Position numbers and translations under genes: made by a program. Shown piece after piece: positions 17,150 through 25,541 of a stretch of DNA of 64,000 nt (positions are counted from its first letter, which is position 1; each line of letters starts with the position of its first letter). Origin of the DNA: WS-2 sp036507005 (GTDB lineage: Bacteria; Eisenbacteria; RBG-16-71-46). The DNA lies in NCBI GenBank assembly GCA_036507005.1, contig DASXQT010000010.1, positions 1 to 64,000 on the forward strand, in the 5' to 3' direction. The notes under the pieces were generated by a model. That model was not told the origin of the DNA. It saw only the letters and a list, made by a program, of their open reading frames with translations, and searched no databases.

Positions 17150-18722
17150 CTCCTCGCCGGGGACCGAGCCATCGCGGCCTATCTCTCGGCGAGCCTCCTC
17201 GCCTGGTCGGGCACGCCGGCGCCCGCCGCGACGTTCTACGTCGACCGGTCCAGCGTGAGCTGCTCCAACTCCGGCACCGGCACCGAGGCGCAGCCCTATT
17301 GCACGATCTCGGCCGCGCTCTCGGCCCGCGCCGGTCCGGGCAACACGATCGTCGTCAAGACCGGCATCTACCCGGAGCAGGTTTCCGTTCCCGCCTCCGG
17401 AGCTTCGGGCAGCCCGCTGATCGTCCAGGCCCAGGGCAGAGTGCTGGTGGATGGCGCCGCCGACTTCACCTCCGCCGGCCAGTGGGTGCATGACGGGCCC
17501 GGCTTCGACGGCCGGATTCGGCATCGGAGACAGCCCGAACTGGATCGCCGGCACCGCCCCCGGCGCCGCCTACCGCTTCAGCGCCTGGGTGCGCTCGGAC
17601 AGCTCGCAGGGAGTCGCGAAGATCAAGGTCCGCGAGTACGTGGGCGGGAACCGTGTGGGCGAGATCGATTCGCCCGGGGCGACGCTCACGCCCGCCTGGC
17701 AACGGCTCGAGGTGGACTACGACGCGATCGAGAGCGGATCCACCATCGACATGACCGTGAAGGATGCGCCGCTCCAGCCGTCGGAGTCCTTCGACATCGA
17801 CGATGTCTCGATCTGCGAGATCTCAGGCCCCTCTTCCCCCGGGGTCCACGCGGCGCTCGCCGTGATCCCCGCGAGCGTGCGCGTCACCGACGACCGGGGC
17901 GCCGTCGATTCGGCATCGGTCGCGGTCACCGTGGCCGGGTCCTGCGAAGCGAACCTGGTCCACAACCCGTCGTTCGAGACCGACACCTTGGGCTGGAAGG
18001 GCGTCGGCTGCACTCTCGCGATCGTCCCGGGCGGCCGGGCCGGCTCCTTCTCGTGCCGGATGACGAGCCCGGACTCGACCGCCGGCTTCGGGCTCGAGGA
18101 CAGCCCCAACGTGGTGGGCGGCGCCCTCCACGGCGCGGTCTATCGCTTCCGCGCCTGGGTTCGTTCGGACGCCGCCCACGGGCCCGCCGAGATCAAGGTG
18201 CGCGAGTACCTGAACGACGTCCGGGTCGGAGAGAGGAGCTCGCCGCCGGTGACGCTCTCGCCCGGCTGGCAGCTGCTCGCGGTGGATTACGTCGCGGTGG
18301 AGGACGGATCCACGATCGACCTGACGGTGAAGGAGACGCCGCTCGGCCCGTCGGAATCGTTCGACGTGGACGACATCGAGGTGTGCGTCCTCTACGGCAC
18401 CACGGACGTGAGCGGGGAGTACGACCCCGGGAGCGAGCCGCCGGGTGTGATCCGCGCGCAGGTGGCGCCCAACCCGCTCGTCCGCCGGGGCATCCTGCGC
18501 TTCTCCACCGGCCGCCCCGGCCCCCTCCACGTCGCGATCTACGATGCCGCCGGGAGCCGGGTGCGAAGGCTGCTGGACGCCCCGGACGCGCCCGCCGGCC
18601 CCCACGTGCTCTCGCTCGACGACCGCGACGACGACGGCGCACCCCTGACCTCGGGCATCTATTTCTATCGCATCCGTTCCGCCGCGGGCTCCGACCACGG
18701 GCGCTTCCTGATCCTGAGGTGA
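17150..18722 (+). pseudogene. Broken mosaic secreted gene: beta-helix start, two carbohydrate-binding-like repeats, FlgD-like tail
   Basis: Two reading frames make one protein. Up to about 17485, one frame encodes a signal peptide (LLAGDRAIAAYLSASLLAWS) and the start of a right-handed beta-helix (ATFYVDRSS, then NTIVVKTGIYPEQVSV). From about 17488 the next frame continues with two tandem CBM4/9-like repeats (17500-17820 and 18070-18395) that share AYRFSAWVRSD/VYRFRAWVRSD, KIKVREY and PSESFD(I/V)DD. A truncated PKD-like piece (RVTDDRGAVDSASVAV) lies between them. The first repeat lacks its N-terminal strands (NLVHNPSFETDTLGW in repeat 2). The C terminus is a FlgD-like sorting domain (NPLVRRGILRF ... 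SGIYFYRI). Loss of domain ends plus the frame change points to internal deletions. Confidence 0.65.
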
Positions 18723-18795
18723 CCGCCCGCCGCGCGGCGGCGTTTCGGGGCGCGGGCGAGCACGGCCGCGCGAGCGCAGCCGGGCGAGCACACCC

Positions 18796-18824
18796 TTGAC
18801 ACCTCCGGCGCGGGATGCCACGGT
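18796..18824 (+). promoter_or_regulatory. Putative promoter for the amidohydrolase pair
   Basis: A consensus TTGACA (18796-18801) is followed 17 bases later by CACGGT, a poor -10. It is placed about 75 bases before the gene start. Confidence 0.3.
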
Positions 18825-18899
18825 CGGCCCGAGCATCATGGAGCCGCGCCGAGTGCCCCCCGCACGGATGACGGCGCGCGCGCGCAGGGAGGCGCACGC

Positions 18900-20255
18900 C
18901 TGAGCACGTTCCTGATCCATTCCGGCACCCTGGTGTGCATGGACGCCGCGGGCACCGTCGCGCGCGGCGACCTGCTCACGCGCGACGGCGTCATCCAGGC
19001 ACTGGGCGAGGTGGTGGCCCCCGCCGTCGCGGCGCTGCCCCGCGGCCGCGCCGACGAGAGCTACGACGCGGGCGGCGCCTTCGTCCTGCCCGGGCTCGTC
19101 CACGGACACTTGCATCTGTGTCAGACCCTGTTCCGCGGCCTGGCCGAGCAGAGCGACCTGCTGCGCTGGCTGCGCGAGAGCATCTGGCCGCTCGAGGCCG
19201 CGCACACCGAGTCCTCGATCGCCGCCTCGGCGCGCCTCGGGCTCGCGGAGCTGATCGCGGGCGGCGTGACGAGCGTGAACGACATGGGCACCGTGCGCCA
19301 CACCGAGGCGATCGGCGCGGTGCTCGAAGAGAGCGGCGTGCGCGCGGTCTTCGGGCCGGCGCTCATGGACCAGGGCGCCGGCGTCCCGCCCGGGCTGCTC
19401 GCGAGCCGGCGCGACGCGCTCGAGGGCGCGCTCGCGCTGGCCCGGCGCTTCCACGGTGGGGCGGGGGGCAGGCTCTCGGTCTCGCTCGCGCCCCGCTTCA
19501 TCCTGTCGTGCAGCGAGGGCTTGTGGCGCGACGTCGCCGAGGCCTCGCGCGAGCGCGGGCTCATGGTGCACACCCACCTGGCCGAGAGCCCGGCCGAGGG
19601 CCGCGAGGTCGAGGCGGCGGTGGGCGCCAGCGCGGCGCGCTACTTCGCCGCCCACGACGTGCTGGGGGTGCGCTTCGTGGGCGCCCACGGCGTGTGGCTC
19701 GAGGGCGACGAGCTCGCGCGGCTCGCGCGCGCGGGCGCGGCGCTGGTCCACTGCCCGGGCTCGAACCTGAAGCTCGGCTCGGGATTCGCGCACGTGCGCC
19801 GCTGGAGGGACGCCGGCCTCCGCTGCGGGATCGGCTCCGACGGCGCGGCCTGCAACAACCGGCTCGACACCTTTCACGAGATGAGCCTCGCGGCCGGGAT
19901 CGCGCGCGCGCTCCAGCCCGACGACCCGCTCTCGAGCCGCGAGATCCTGGCGCTCGCGACCTCCGACGGCGCGCGCGCGATCGGGCTCGGCGATGCGACC
20001 GGGTCGCTCGAGCCCGGCAAGCAGGCGGACGTGATCGTGGTGGGCGCCGCGGCGCTCCACCACGAGCCGAGCGCTGCGGCCGACCCCTGCGCCACGCTGG
20101 TGCACGCGAGCCGCGCGGGCGACGTGCGGCTCACCATGGCCGCGGGCCGCGTGCTCTACCGCGACGGCGCCTTCACCACGCTCGATCCCGCGCGGGTCGC
20201 CGCCGATGCGCGCGCCGAGGTGCGCGGCCTGCTCTCCCGCGCCGGGCTCCGATGA
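18900..20255 (+). CDS. Amidohydrolase (ATZ/TRZ-type deaminase or chlorohydrolase family)
   Basis: A 451-residue metal-dependent hydrolase of the N-ethylammeline chlorohydrolase / 8-oxoguanine or adenosine-derivative deaminase group. Metal ligands are visible: HGHLHLCQTLFRG (HxH), HTHLAESPAEG, GAHGVWL and IGSDGAACNNRLD (Asp). The homologous N terminus, STFLIHSGTLVCMDA, extends to base 18903 in frame, but the only codon before it is CTG at 18900, preceded by AGGGAGG at a good distance. GTG 18933 and ATG 18939 would delete the first beta strand. I therefore propose a CTG start overlapping the TGA of a 21-codon leader ORF (18838-18903). The substrate is unknown. Confidence 0.82.
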   Translation: MSTFLIHSGTLVCMDAAGTVARGDLLTRDGVIQALGEVVAPAVAALPRGRADESYDAGGAFVLPGLVHGHLHLCQTLFRGLAEQSDLLRWLRESIWPLEAAHTESSIAASARLGLAELIAGGVTSVNDMGTVRHTEAIGAVLEESGVRAVFGPALMDQGAGVPPGLLASRRDALEGALALARRFHGGAGGRLSVSLAPRFILSCSEGLWRDVAEASRERGLMVHTHLAESPAEGREVEAAVGASAARYFAAHDVLGVRFVGAHGVWLEGDELARLARAGAALVHCPGSNLKLGSGFAHVRRWRDAGLRCGIGSDGAACNNRLDTFHEMSLAAGIARALQPDDPLSSREILALATSDGARAIGLGDATGSLEPGKQADVIVVGAAALHHEPSAAADPCATLVHASRAGDVRLTMAAGRVLYRDGAFTTLDPARVAADARAEVRGLLSRAGLR

Positions 20256-21472
20256 TCATCGGGCCCTGCACCGTGATGACCGGAGGTGCTACGCCCCGCG
20301 TGATCGAAGGCGCGGCGGTGCGCGTGGTGGGCGCGCACATCGCGCAGGTCGGCCCGGCGGGGGAGGTCGCGGCCGCCCACCCCGAGGACACGCTGTGGCC
20401 CGCGCGCGGCCGCGTGCTGATGCCGGGCTTCGTCAACACCCACGCCCACCTGGCGCGCCACCTGGCGCGCGGCCTCGGGCTCCGCGGGACGGCGGCGTGG
20501 CGGCGCTACGACCGCGCGCTCTCGGCCGAGGACGTGCGCTGGGCGGCGACCGCCGCGCTCGCCGAGGGCGTGCGCCACGGGGTCACCACGGTGTGCGACT
20601 TCCATCGCTCCGAGTCCTGCCTCGAGCTGTCGCTTTCGGAGATCGCGGGCGCGGCGCGCCAGGTGGGCGTGCGGGTCGCCACCTGCTACGGGGCCGCCGA
20701 GCACGATCCGCCGGCGGAGCGGCGCGCGGCGTTCGAGGAGAGCGCGAGCCTCGCCGCCGAGAGCGCACGCGGGCGCGAGGGGCGGCTGCGCGGGACGATC
20801 GGCGTCCACGCCGCGACGCTCGCCGGCCTCGACGCGCTCGTGGATCGCGCCCTCGAGCACGCGGACGGGCGGCTCGCGGTCCACGTCGAGCTCGGGCTCG
20901 ACCTCACCCCCGGCGAGCGCTGGCGCGGTGGGCGGCAGTGGCGCGAGAGCCGGCCGCCGGCCCTGTGGGCGCATGCCGAGGCGGCGCCGCGCGGCCTGCT
21001 CGGCACGGCGCGGGAGCGCGGCGACGCGCTGTGCGCCATGGGCGCGGTCGCGGCGCTGGTGCGCGAGGCGGAGATCGCGTGGGGGAGCGACGCCTCGGTG
21101 AACGCACCGCCGCTCGCGGACGCGGCCGGCGGCTGGGCGACCGGCGAGCGGGCGCGGCTCCACTACCGGCGCCTGTTCGTGAACGGCCCGCGCTGGGCCG
21201 CGCGCCATTTCGGCGAGGGCCTGGGAACCATCGAGCCCGGCGCCCCCGCGGACCTCGTGCTCGTGGACTACCGGCCCGCGACCGAGTTCTCGACCCGCAC
21301 CCTCTTCGACCACCTCGGGTCCGGCCTGCTGCGCGCCCCGATCGCATGTGTGATGGTGGCGGGCGAGCCGGTGGTGGACAACGGCGTGCTGGTCACCGCC
21401 GACGAGGGCGAGATCGCCGCCCGCGCGCGCGCGAGCGCGGCGCGGGTGTGGGAGAGGATCGCGCGCTCCTGA
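20252..21472 (+). CDS. Amidohydrolase, SsnA-like, with a shortened central region
   Basis: A 406-residue amidohydrolase whose ATG overlaps the previous stop (ATGA), so it is translationally coupled to the first. It has the beta-sandwich ends and VLMPGFVNTHAHLARHLARG (HxH), VHVELG, WAHAEAAPRG and WGSDASVNAPP, with a C-terminal VDYRPATEFSTRTLFDHL as in SsnA. The region between the third His and the Asp lacks the usual NPxSNxxNA block, so the active site looks altered. It may form a heteromeric or sequential pair with the first gene; that is inference. Confidence 0.78.
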   Translation: MIIGPCTVMTGGATPRVIEGAAVRVVGAHIAQVGPAGEVAAAHPEDTLWPARGRVLMPGFVNTHAHLARHLARGLGLRGTAAWRRYDRALSAEDVRWAATAALAEGVRHGVTTVCDFHRSESCLELSLSEIAGAARQVGVRVATCYGAAEHDPPAERRAAFEESASLAAESARGREGRLRGTIGVHAATLAGLDALVDRALEHADGRLAVHVELGLDLTPGERWRGGRQWRESRPPALWAHAEAAPRGLLGTARERGDALCAMGAVAALVREAEIAWGSDASVNAPPLADAAGGWATGERARLHYRRLFVNGPRWAARHFGEGLGTIEPGAPADLVLVDYRPATEFSTRTLFDHLGSGLLRAPIACVMVAGEPVVDNGVLVTADEGEIAARARASAARVWERIARS

Positions 21473-21534
21473 GGCGGCGGGCGCCCGGGCCCGCGACGAG
21501 CGCTGCGGAGGGGGGGGTGCTCGCGGCGGAACGA

Positions 21535-21894
21535 TCAGCCCTCCGGCCGCTCCCAGCCGTACTCCCGCTCCACCCGGGTCACGCGGATGCGGTAGCGGCG
21601 GTACCACCTCTCCCGGCCCATCGCCTGCACGAGCCGGTGCTCGGCCACCTGCTTCCACGCGCGGACCGCCTCGAGGCTCGCCCAGTAGGAGACGGTGATG
21701 CCCGCGCCGTCCGCGGCGCGCGCGGTCTCCATGCCGAGATAGCCCGGCTGTTGCGCGGCCAGACGCTCCATCTCGGCCGAGGCGTGGCCGTACCCCTCGG
21801 CGTCCGCCCCGGTGCGGAGCGAGGTGAAGACCACCGCGTAGTAGGGCGGCTCGGGGGTTCGCGCGATGGGGCCCGAGGGCTCGGAATCGTGCAC
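21535..21894 (-). CDS. Antibiotic biosynthesis monooxygenase (ABM)-domain protein
   Basis: A 119-residue protein of the dimeric alpha/beta barrel ABM group. YYAVVFTSLRTG begins the first strand, MERLAAQQPGYLGMETAR and ITVSYWASLEAVRAWKQVAEH match the typical second half. Close relatives include heme-degrading (IsdG-like) and quinone-forming enzymes as well as proteins of no known activity. The C terminus is basic and aromatic (RERWYRRYRIRVTRVER). It is divergent from the GNAT gene at 21962, with a 67-base shared promoter region. Confidence 0.85.
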   Translation of the reverse strand: MHDSEPSGPIARTPEPPYYAVVFTSLRTGADAEGYGHASAEMERLAAQQPGYLGMETARAADGAGITVSYWASLEAVRAWKQVAEHRLVQAMGRERWYRRYRIRVTRVEREYGWERPEG

Positions 21895-21961
21895 GGCGGG
21901 TTCCTCCAGTCGGGACCGGGAATCTAGGCGCTCGCCCCGGGTTCCGCTACTCTCGCGGGGC

Positions 21962-22447
21962 GTGCTGCGAGTGGACCCTGCGGTTTCGCCCGAGGACCTG
22001 TCGGAGGTCCGCGCCCTGTTCCGCGAGTACGCGGACTCGCTCGGGATCGACCTCTCCTTCCAGGACTTCGATCGCGAGCTGGCCGGGCTGCCTGGCGACT
22101 ACGCGCCGCCCGCGGGGCGGCTGCTGCTCGCGCGCGTGGAGGACCGGGTCGCGGGCTGCGTGGCGCTGCGCGCGCTCGAGCCCGGAGTGTGCGAGATGAA
22201 GCGCCTGTACGCGCGCCCCGAGTTCCGCGGCCGCGGCGTGGGCCGCGGGCTGGCGCAACGCTGTGTTCGGGCGGCGCGTGCGGCGGGCTACGAGCGCATG
22301 CGCCTCGACACGCTGCCCATGATGGCCGAGGCGATCGCGCTCTATCGCGCGCTGGGCTTTCGGCCGGTTGCGCCGTATCGTTTCAACCCGGTCCCGGGTG
22401 CGATGTTCCTGGAGCTGAACCTCAGGGCCGGCGGCGCGGGGCGTTGA
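21962..22447 (+). CDS. GNAT-family N-acetyltransferase
   Basis: A 161-residue GNAT protein starting at GTG 21962 (GTG 21971 is also possible). EMKRLYARPEFRGRGVGRGL is the acetyl-CoA loop, and LYRALGFRPVAPYRFNP near the C terminus is the form seen in a GNAT subgroup with the ending YRFNPVPGAMFLEL. The acceptor is unknown. A phzF-like gene follows 37 bases downstream on the same strand. Confidence 0.87.
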   Translation: MLRVDPAVSPEDLSEVRALFREYADSLGIDLSFQDFDRELAGLPGDYAPPAGRLLLARVEDRVAGCVALRALEPGVCEMKRLYARPEFRGRGVGRGLAQRCVRAARAAGYERMRLDTLPMMAEAIALYRALGFRPVAPYRFNPVPGAMFLELNLRAGGAGR

Positions 22448-22484
22448 ACCCGCGCCGGAGTCCGCAGGCCGCGAAGGGAGCCTC

Positions 22485-23264
22485 ATGCGCATTCCGCTCT
22501 ATCAAGTGCACGCCTTCGCCGCCCGCGTGTTCGCGGGCAACCCGGCGGGCGTCTGCCCGCTCCCGCGCTGGCTCGACGACGCCACGATGCAGTCGATCGC
22601 GGCCGAGAACGCCCTGGCCGAGACCGCCTTCTTCGTGCGCGAGGACGGAGGCTACGACATCCGCTGGTTCACCCCGGTGCAGGAGATCGACCTGTGCGGG
22701 CACGCCACGCTGGCCTCGGGCTTCGTCGTGTTCCACCACCTCGATCCTGCCGCCCGCGCCGCGACCTTCCGCTCGAAGAGCGGGCCGCTCACGGTGACCC
22801 GCGACGGCGAGCGGCTCACCCTCGACTTCCCGGCCCGGCCGCCCGCCGCCTGCGAGCGGCCGGCCGCGCTCGACCGGGCGCTCGGGCACGCGCCGCGCGA
22901 GGTGCTGCGCGCGCGCGACTACCTCGCGGTGTACGGGAGCGAGGACGAGGTGCGCTCGCTCGACCCACGCATGGATGAGATCGCGGCGCTCGACGCGCTG
23001 GGCGTGATCGCCACGGCGCCGGGGAAGGCTTCCGACTTCGTGTCGCGCTTCTTCGCGCCGCGCGCCGGCGTCCCCGAGGATCCCGTCACGGGCTCGGCCC
23101 ACTGCACGCTCGTCCCCTACTGGTCGGCCCGGCTCGGCCGGAAGAAGCTCCACGCGTTCCAGGTCTCGCGCCGCGGCGGCGAGCTGTGGTGCGAGGATCG
23201 CGGCGCGCGGGTCCTGATCGCCGGGCGCGCGGTGCCCTACCTTGAAGGCACGATCGAGGTCTAG
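22485..23264 (+). CDS. PhzF-family isomerase/epimerase
   Basis: A 259-residue PhzF-like protein with two diaminopimelate-epimerase-like halves. It starts IPLYQVHAFAARVFAGNPAGV; Glu46 in ALAETAFF is at the position of the catalytic Glu45 of PhzF; IDLCGHATLASG and DPVTGSAHCTLVPYW close the active site. Phenazine genes are absent, so it is one of the many PhzF-like enzymes of unknown substrate. It is slightly short compared with the usual 260-300 residues. Its end overlaps the next gene by 23 bases. Confidence 0.92.
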   Translation: MRIPLYQVHAFAARVFAGNPAGVCPLPRWLDDATMQSIAAENALAETAFFVREDGGYDIRWFTPVQEIDLCGHATLASGFVVFHHLDPAARAATFRSKSGPLTVTRDGERLTLDFPARPPAACERPAALDRALGHAPREVLRARDYLAVYGSEDEVRSLDPRMDEIAALDALGVIATAPGKASDFVSRFFAPRAGVPEDPVTGSAHCTLVPYWSARLGRKKLHAFQVSRRGGELWCEDRGARVLIAGRAVPYLEGTIEV

Positions 23265-24213
23265 CCGGCACCGCGCCGGCACCTCTCTGCTCGCGCTCGG
23301 GGCGCTCGCGGCGGGGGGCGGGTGGGGCGCGCGCGATCCCGGCCCCGTCCTGCGCCGCTACTACGCCCCGCTCGCGCGCGTGGAGCGCCGCGCGGCGCCC
23401 GCGTTCGGCGCCGGGGTCGAGCGCTGGAAGCTGATCACCGCGCGCGGCGACACCGTGAGGGCGCTGTGGCGCGCCGCCCGCCCCGGCCTCCCGCGCCCGT
23501 GGACCGCGGTGATGATGGGCGGGCTCCAGACCGGCGATCGCGCCGCGCTGCTCCTGCCCCCGGAGGCCCCGTTCCACGTGCTCGCGGTGGATTGGCCGTG
23601 GCCCGGGTCGCGCACGCTCACGCCGACGGAGTTCGCGCTCCAGCTCCCGGCGATCGAGCGCGCGGCGCTGCGCTCGCCGTCGGTGCTGGCGCTCGCCGCC
23701 GAGGCGGTGGCCCGCGCGCCGGGCGTTGACCCCGCGCGCATCGTGCTCGTGGGCGCGAGCCTCGGCGTTCCGCCGGCGCTGGCCGCGCTGCGCCTCACCG
23801 CCGTGCCGGACGCGCTGGTGCTGGTGGACGGCGCGGCCGACCTCGAGCTGCTGATGCGCCTGGGGCTCGAGCGCCACGGCTGGCTGCACGCCCCGGCCAC
23901 GGTCACGGCGGCGCTCGCCTATCAGGCGGCGTGGCCGCTCGAGCCCGCGCTCAACGCGCGCGCCGCCTCGGGCCTGCCGGTGCTGCTGATGAACAGCGTG
24001 CGCGACGAGCGCACGCCGCGCTCGGCGGTGCTCGAGCTCCACGCCTGCCTGCCGCGCGCCACCGTGCGCTGGCGCGGGGATCCGCACCTGCACCCGAGCC
24101 AGGGCGACGTGATCTCGCGACTCGCGGGCGACGCGGACGCGTGGCTCAGAGCCCGCGATCCGGGGCGTGCGGCGGGCCCCGAGCCGCGCGCAGCGCCGTC
24201 CGGCCCGCGCTGA
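23242..24213 (+). CDS. Alpha/beta hydrolase-fold protein of unknown function
   Basis: A 323-residue protein, apparently starting at TTG 23242 inside the phzF end. An N-terminal basic/hydrophobic segment (RAGTSLLALGALAAGGG) suggests export or anchoring. The core has VMMGGLQTGDRAALL (oxyanion strand), VLVGASLGVPPALAAL (G-x-S-x-G elbow), VLLMNSVRDERTP (acid region) and GDPHLHPSQ (His). It looks like a genuine serine hydrolase; no substrate can be named. The C-terminal 20 residues are low complexity. Confidence 0.7.
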   Translation: MKARSRSSRHRAGTSLLALGALAAGGGWGARDPGPVLRRYYAPLARVERRAAPAFGAGVERWKLITARGDTVRALWRAARPGLPRPWTAVMMGGLQTGDRAALLLPPEAPFHVLAVDWPWPGSRTLTPTEFALQLPAIERAALRSPSVLALAAEAVARAPGVDPARIVLVGASLGVPPALAALRLTAVPDALVLVDGAADLELLMRLGLERHGWLHAPATVTAALAYQAAWPLEPALNARAASGLPVLLMNSVRDERTPRSAVLELHACLPRATVRWRGDPHLHPSQGDVISRLAGDADAWLRARDPGRAAGPEPRAAPSGPR

Positions 24214-24561
24214 TCGTTGCCCCTTCCGGGTCACCCGCGGGCGCTCGGGCTGCACCTTCCGGAACAGATGGCCGCTCGCGCGCGGCCCCGCTCCCGGCGC
24301 GGGTTTCGGCCCCAACTCGTTGGTGCGCAAAGCGCTGTCCGGCAGCCCCCGGCCCACGGCACGCCGCCTGCTCATTGGGCCGCCGTGAAGCGCGTCGTGT
24401 TCGTACGCTCCACCAGTCACCGAGGAGAGAGCCGTGTCGGGTCGGATCCGAAGCTCGTGCGACAAGGCTGGCTGGTAGGGCTCGAGAACGACGCGCCGCG
24501 TCGAACGCGGACCCAGGGGTCCGCAAACGCAGAACCCCGGCTCCTTGTCGTGGAGGAAACC
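24214..24561. other. Intergenic region, nothing recognised
   Basis: 348 bases upstream of the small exported protein. Open frames here lack any family resemblance. I see no strong promoter or RNA. Confidence 0.3.
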
Positions 24562-24891
24562 GTGAAACGCATCATCGGGATGGGACTCATGCTCGCCACG
24601 CTGCTGGCACTCACCGCCGGCCTCGCGTCGGCGGGCACCGCGACGCCGCGGGTCAACCGACGTGAGACCCGGCAGCACGCGCGCATCCGCCAGGGAGTGG
24701 AGAGCGGCCAGATCACGCCGCTCGAAGCCGCGCGGCTCCGAGAGATGCAATGGCACCTCCGCCGCATGGAGCTGATCGCGAAGGCGGACGGCATCGTGAC
24801 GCCGACCGAGCGCCTCATGCTCCTGCGGGCGCAGAACCGGCAGAGCCGGCACATCTACTGGCTCGAGCACAACGCGAGGACGAAGACGTAG
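24562..24891 (+). CDS. Small exported basic helical protein
   Basis: A 109-residue protein. The GTG start has GGAGG five bases away and gives a signal peptide (MGLMLATLLALTAGLASAG). The mature part has two related helical units: RIRQGVESGQITPLEAARLR and KADGIVTPTERLMLLRAQNR, each with a turn followed by a helix. It ends QSRHIYWLEHN. Similar short exported proteins with a Q-G-x-x-S-G-x-[IL]-T-x-x-E-A pattern occur in many proteobacteria with no assigned role. A strong terminator follows. Confidence 0.75.
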   Translation: MKRIIGMGLMLATLLALTAGLASAGTATPRVNRRETRQHARIRQGVESGQITPLEAARLREMQWHLRRMELIAKADGIVTPTERLMLLRAQNRQSRHIYWLEHNARTKT

Positions 24892-24953
24892 AGATCCCGT
24901 CGCACCAGCTCGTCGTGTGCCAGGGCAAGGGACTGAGCGAGGTGCGGCGTTGA

Positions 24954-24991
24954 GCCCCCGGCGGAGCGATCCGCCGGGGGCAGTTTCTTTT
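24954..24991 (+). terminator. Rho-independent terminator
   Basis: A perfect 12-base stem (gcccccggcgga at 24954-24965 with tccgccgggggc at 24970-24981), a 4-base loop (GCGA), then AGTTTCTTTT. Confidence 0.93.
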
Positions 24992-25035
24992 GGGGCGGGC
25001 GCGAGGGCATACTCCGGGCGCCCCGGAGGCTTCCC

Positions 25036-25524
25036 ATGAGCTTCGCCGAATCCCTGCTGCCCGAGTTCGACCTGGAGATGGCCACGACCCGCCGGCTGCT
25101 CGAGCGCGTGCCGGGTGCCAAGGGCGAGTGGAAGCCGCATCCCAAGTCGTTCGCGCTCGCGCACCTCGCGCAGCTCCTGACGTGGATGCCGGGCTGGATC
25201 GCGAACAGCCTGCGCGAAACCGAATACGACTTCATGAAGGCTCCGCGCTACAGCTTCGAGACCACCGAGACGCTGCTCCGCGAGTTCGACCGCAACGTGC
25301 GCGAGGCGCGCGCGGCGATCGCCGCCACGCGCGACGCCGACCTCGGCGTGGCGTGGTCGCTCAAGCGCGGCGACCAGGCCGTGTTCACCGCGCCCCGCGG
25401 GACGGTGGTGCGGAACCACATCAGCCATCTCGTCCATCACCGCGGCCAGCTCTCGGTCTACCTGCGCCTGATCGACGTGCCGCTCCCGCCGATCTACGGT
25501 CCTACGGCGGACGAGAGGCCGTAG
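25036..25524 (+). CDS. DinB-family protein
   Basis: A 162-residue DinB-like four-helix bundle. Metal-ligand histidines are seen in ALAHLAQLLTWM and HISHLVHHRGQLSVYLRL, the latter a canonical DinB C-terminal HxxxHRGQ motif, and the end LIDVPLPPIYGP is also typical. Such proteins may act as thiol transferases or have no enzyme role. The MerB-like gene starts only 17 bases after its stop on the same strand, so they probably share a transcript. Confidence 0.87.
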   Translation: MSFAESLLPEFDLEMATTRRLLERVPGAKGEWKPHPKSFALAHLAQLLTWMPGWIANSLRETEYDFMKAPRYSFETTETLLREFDRNVREARAAIAATRDADLGVAWSLKRGDQAVFTAPRGTVVRNHISHLVHHRGQLSVYLRLIDVPLPPIYGPTADERP

Positions 25525-25541
25525 CTCCGGCCCGGCGCCGC

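Noticed and set aside
17041..17493. Separate gene in a third frame at the start of the mosaic secreted gene
   Set aside because: The translation (Arg/Pro-rich) shows no signal peptide or domain, whereas the neighbouring frame encodes a beta-helix start.
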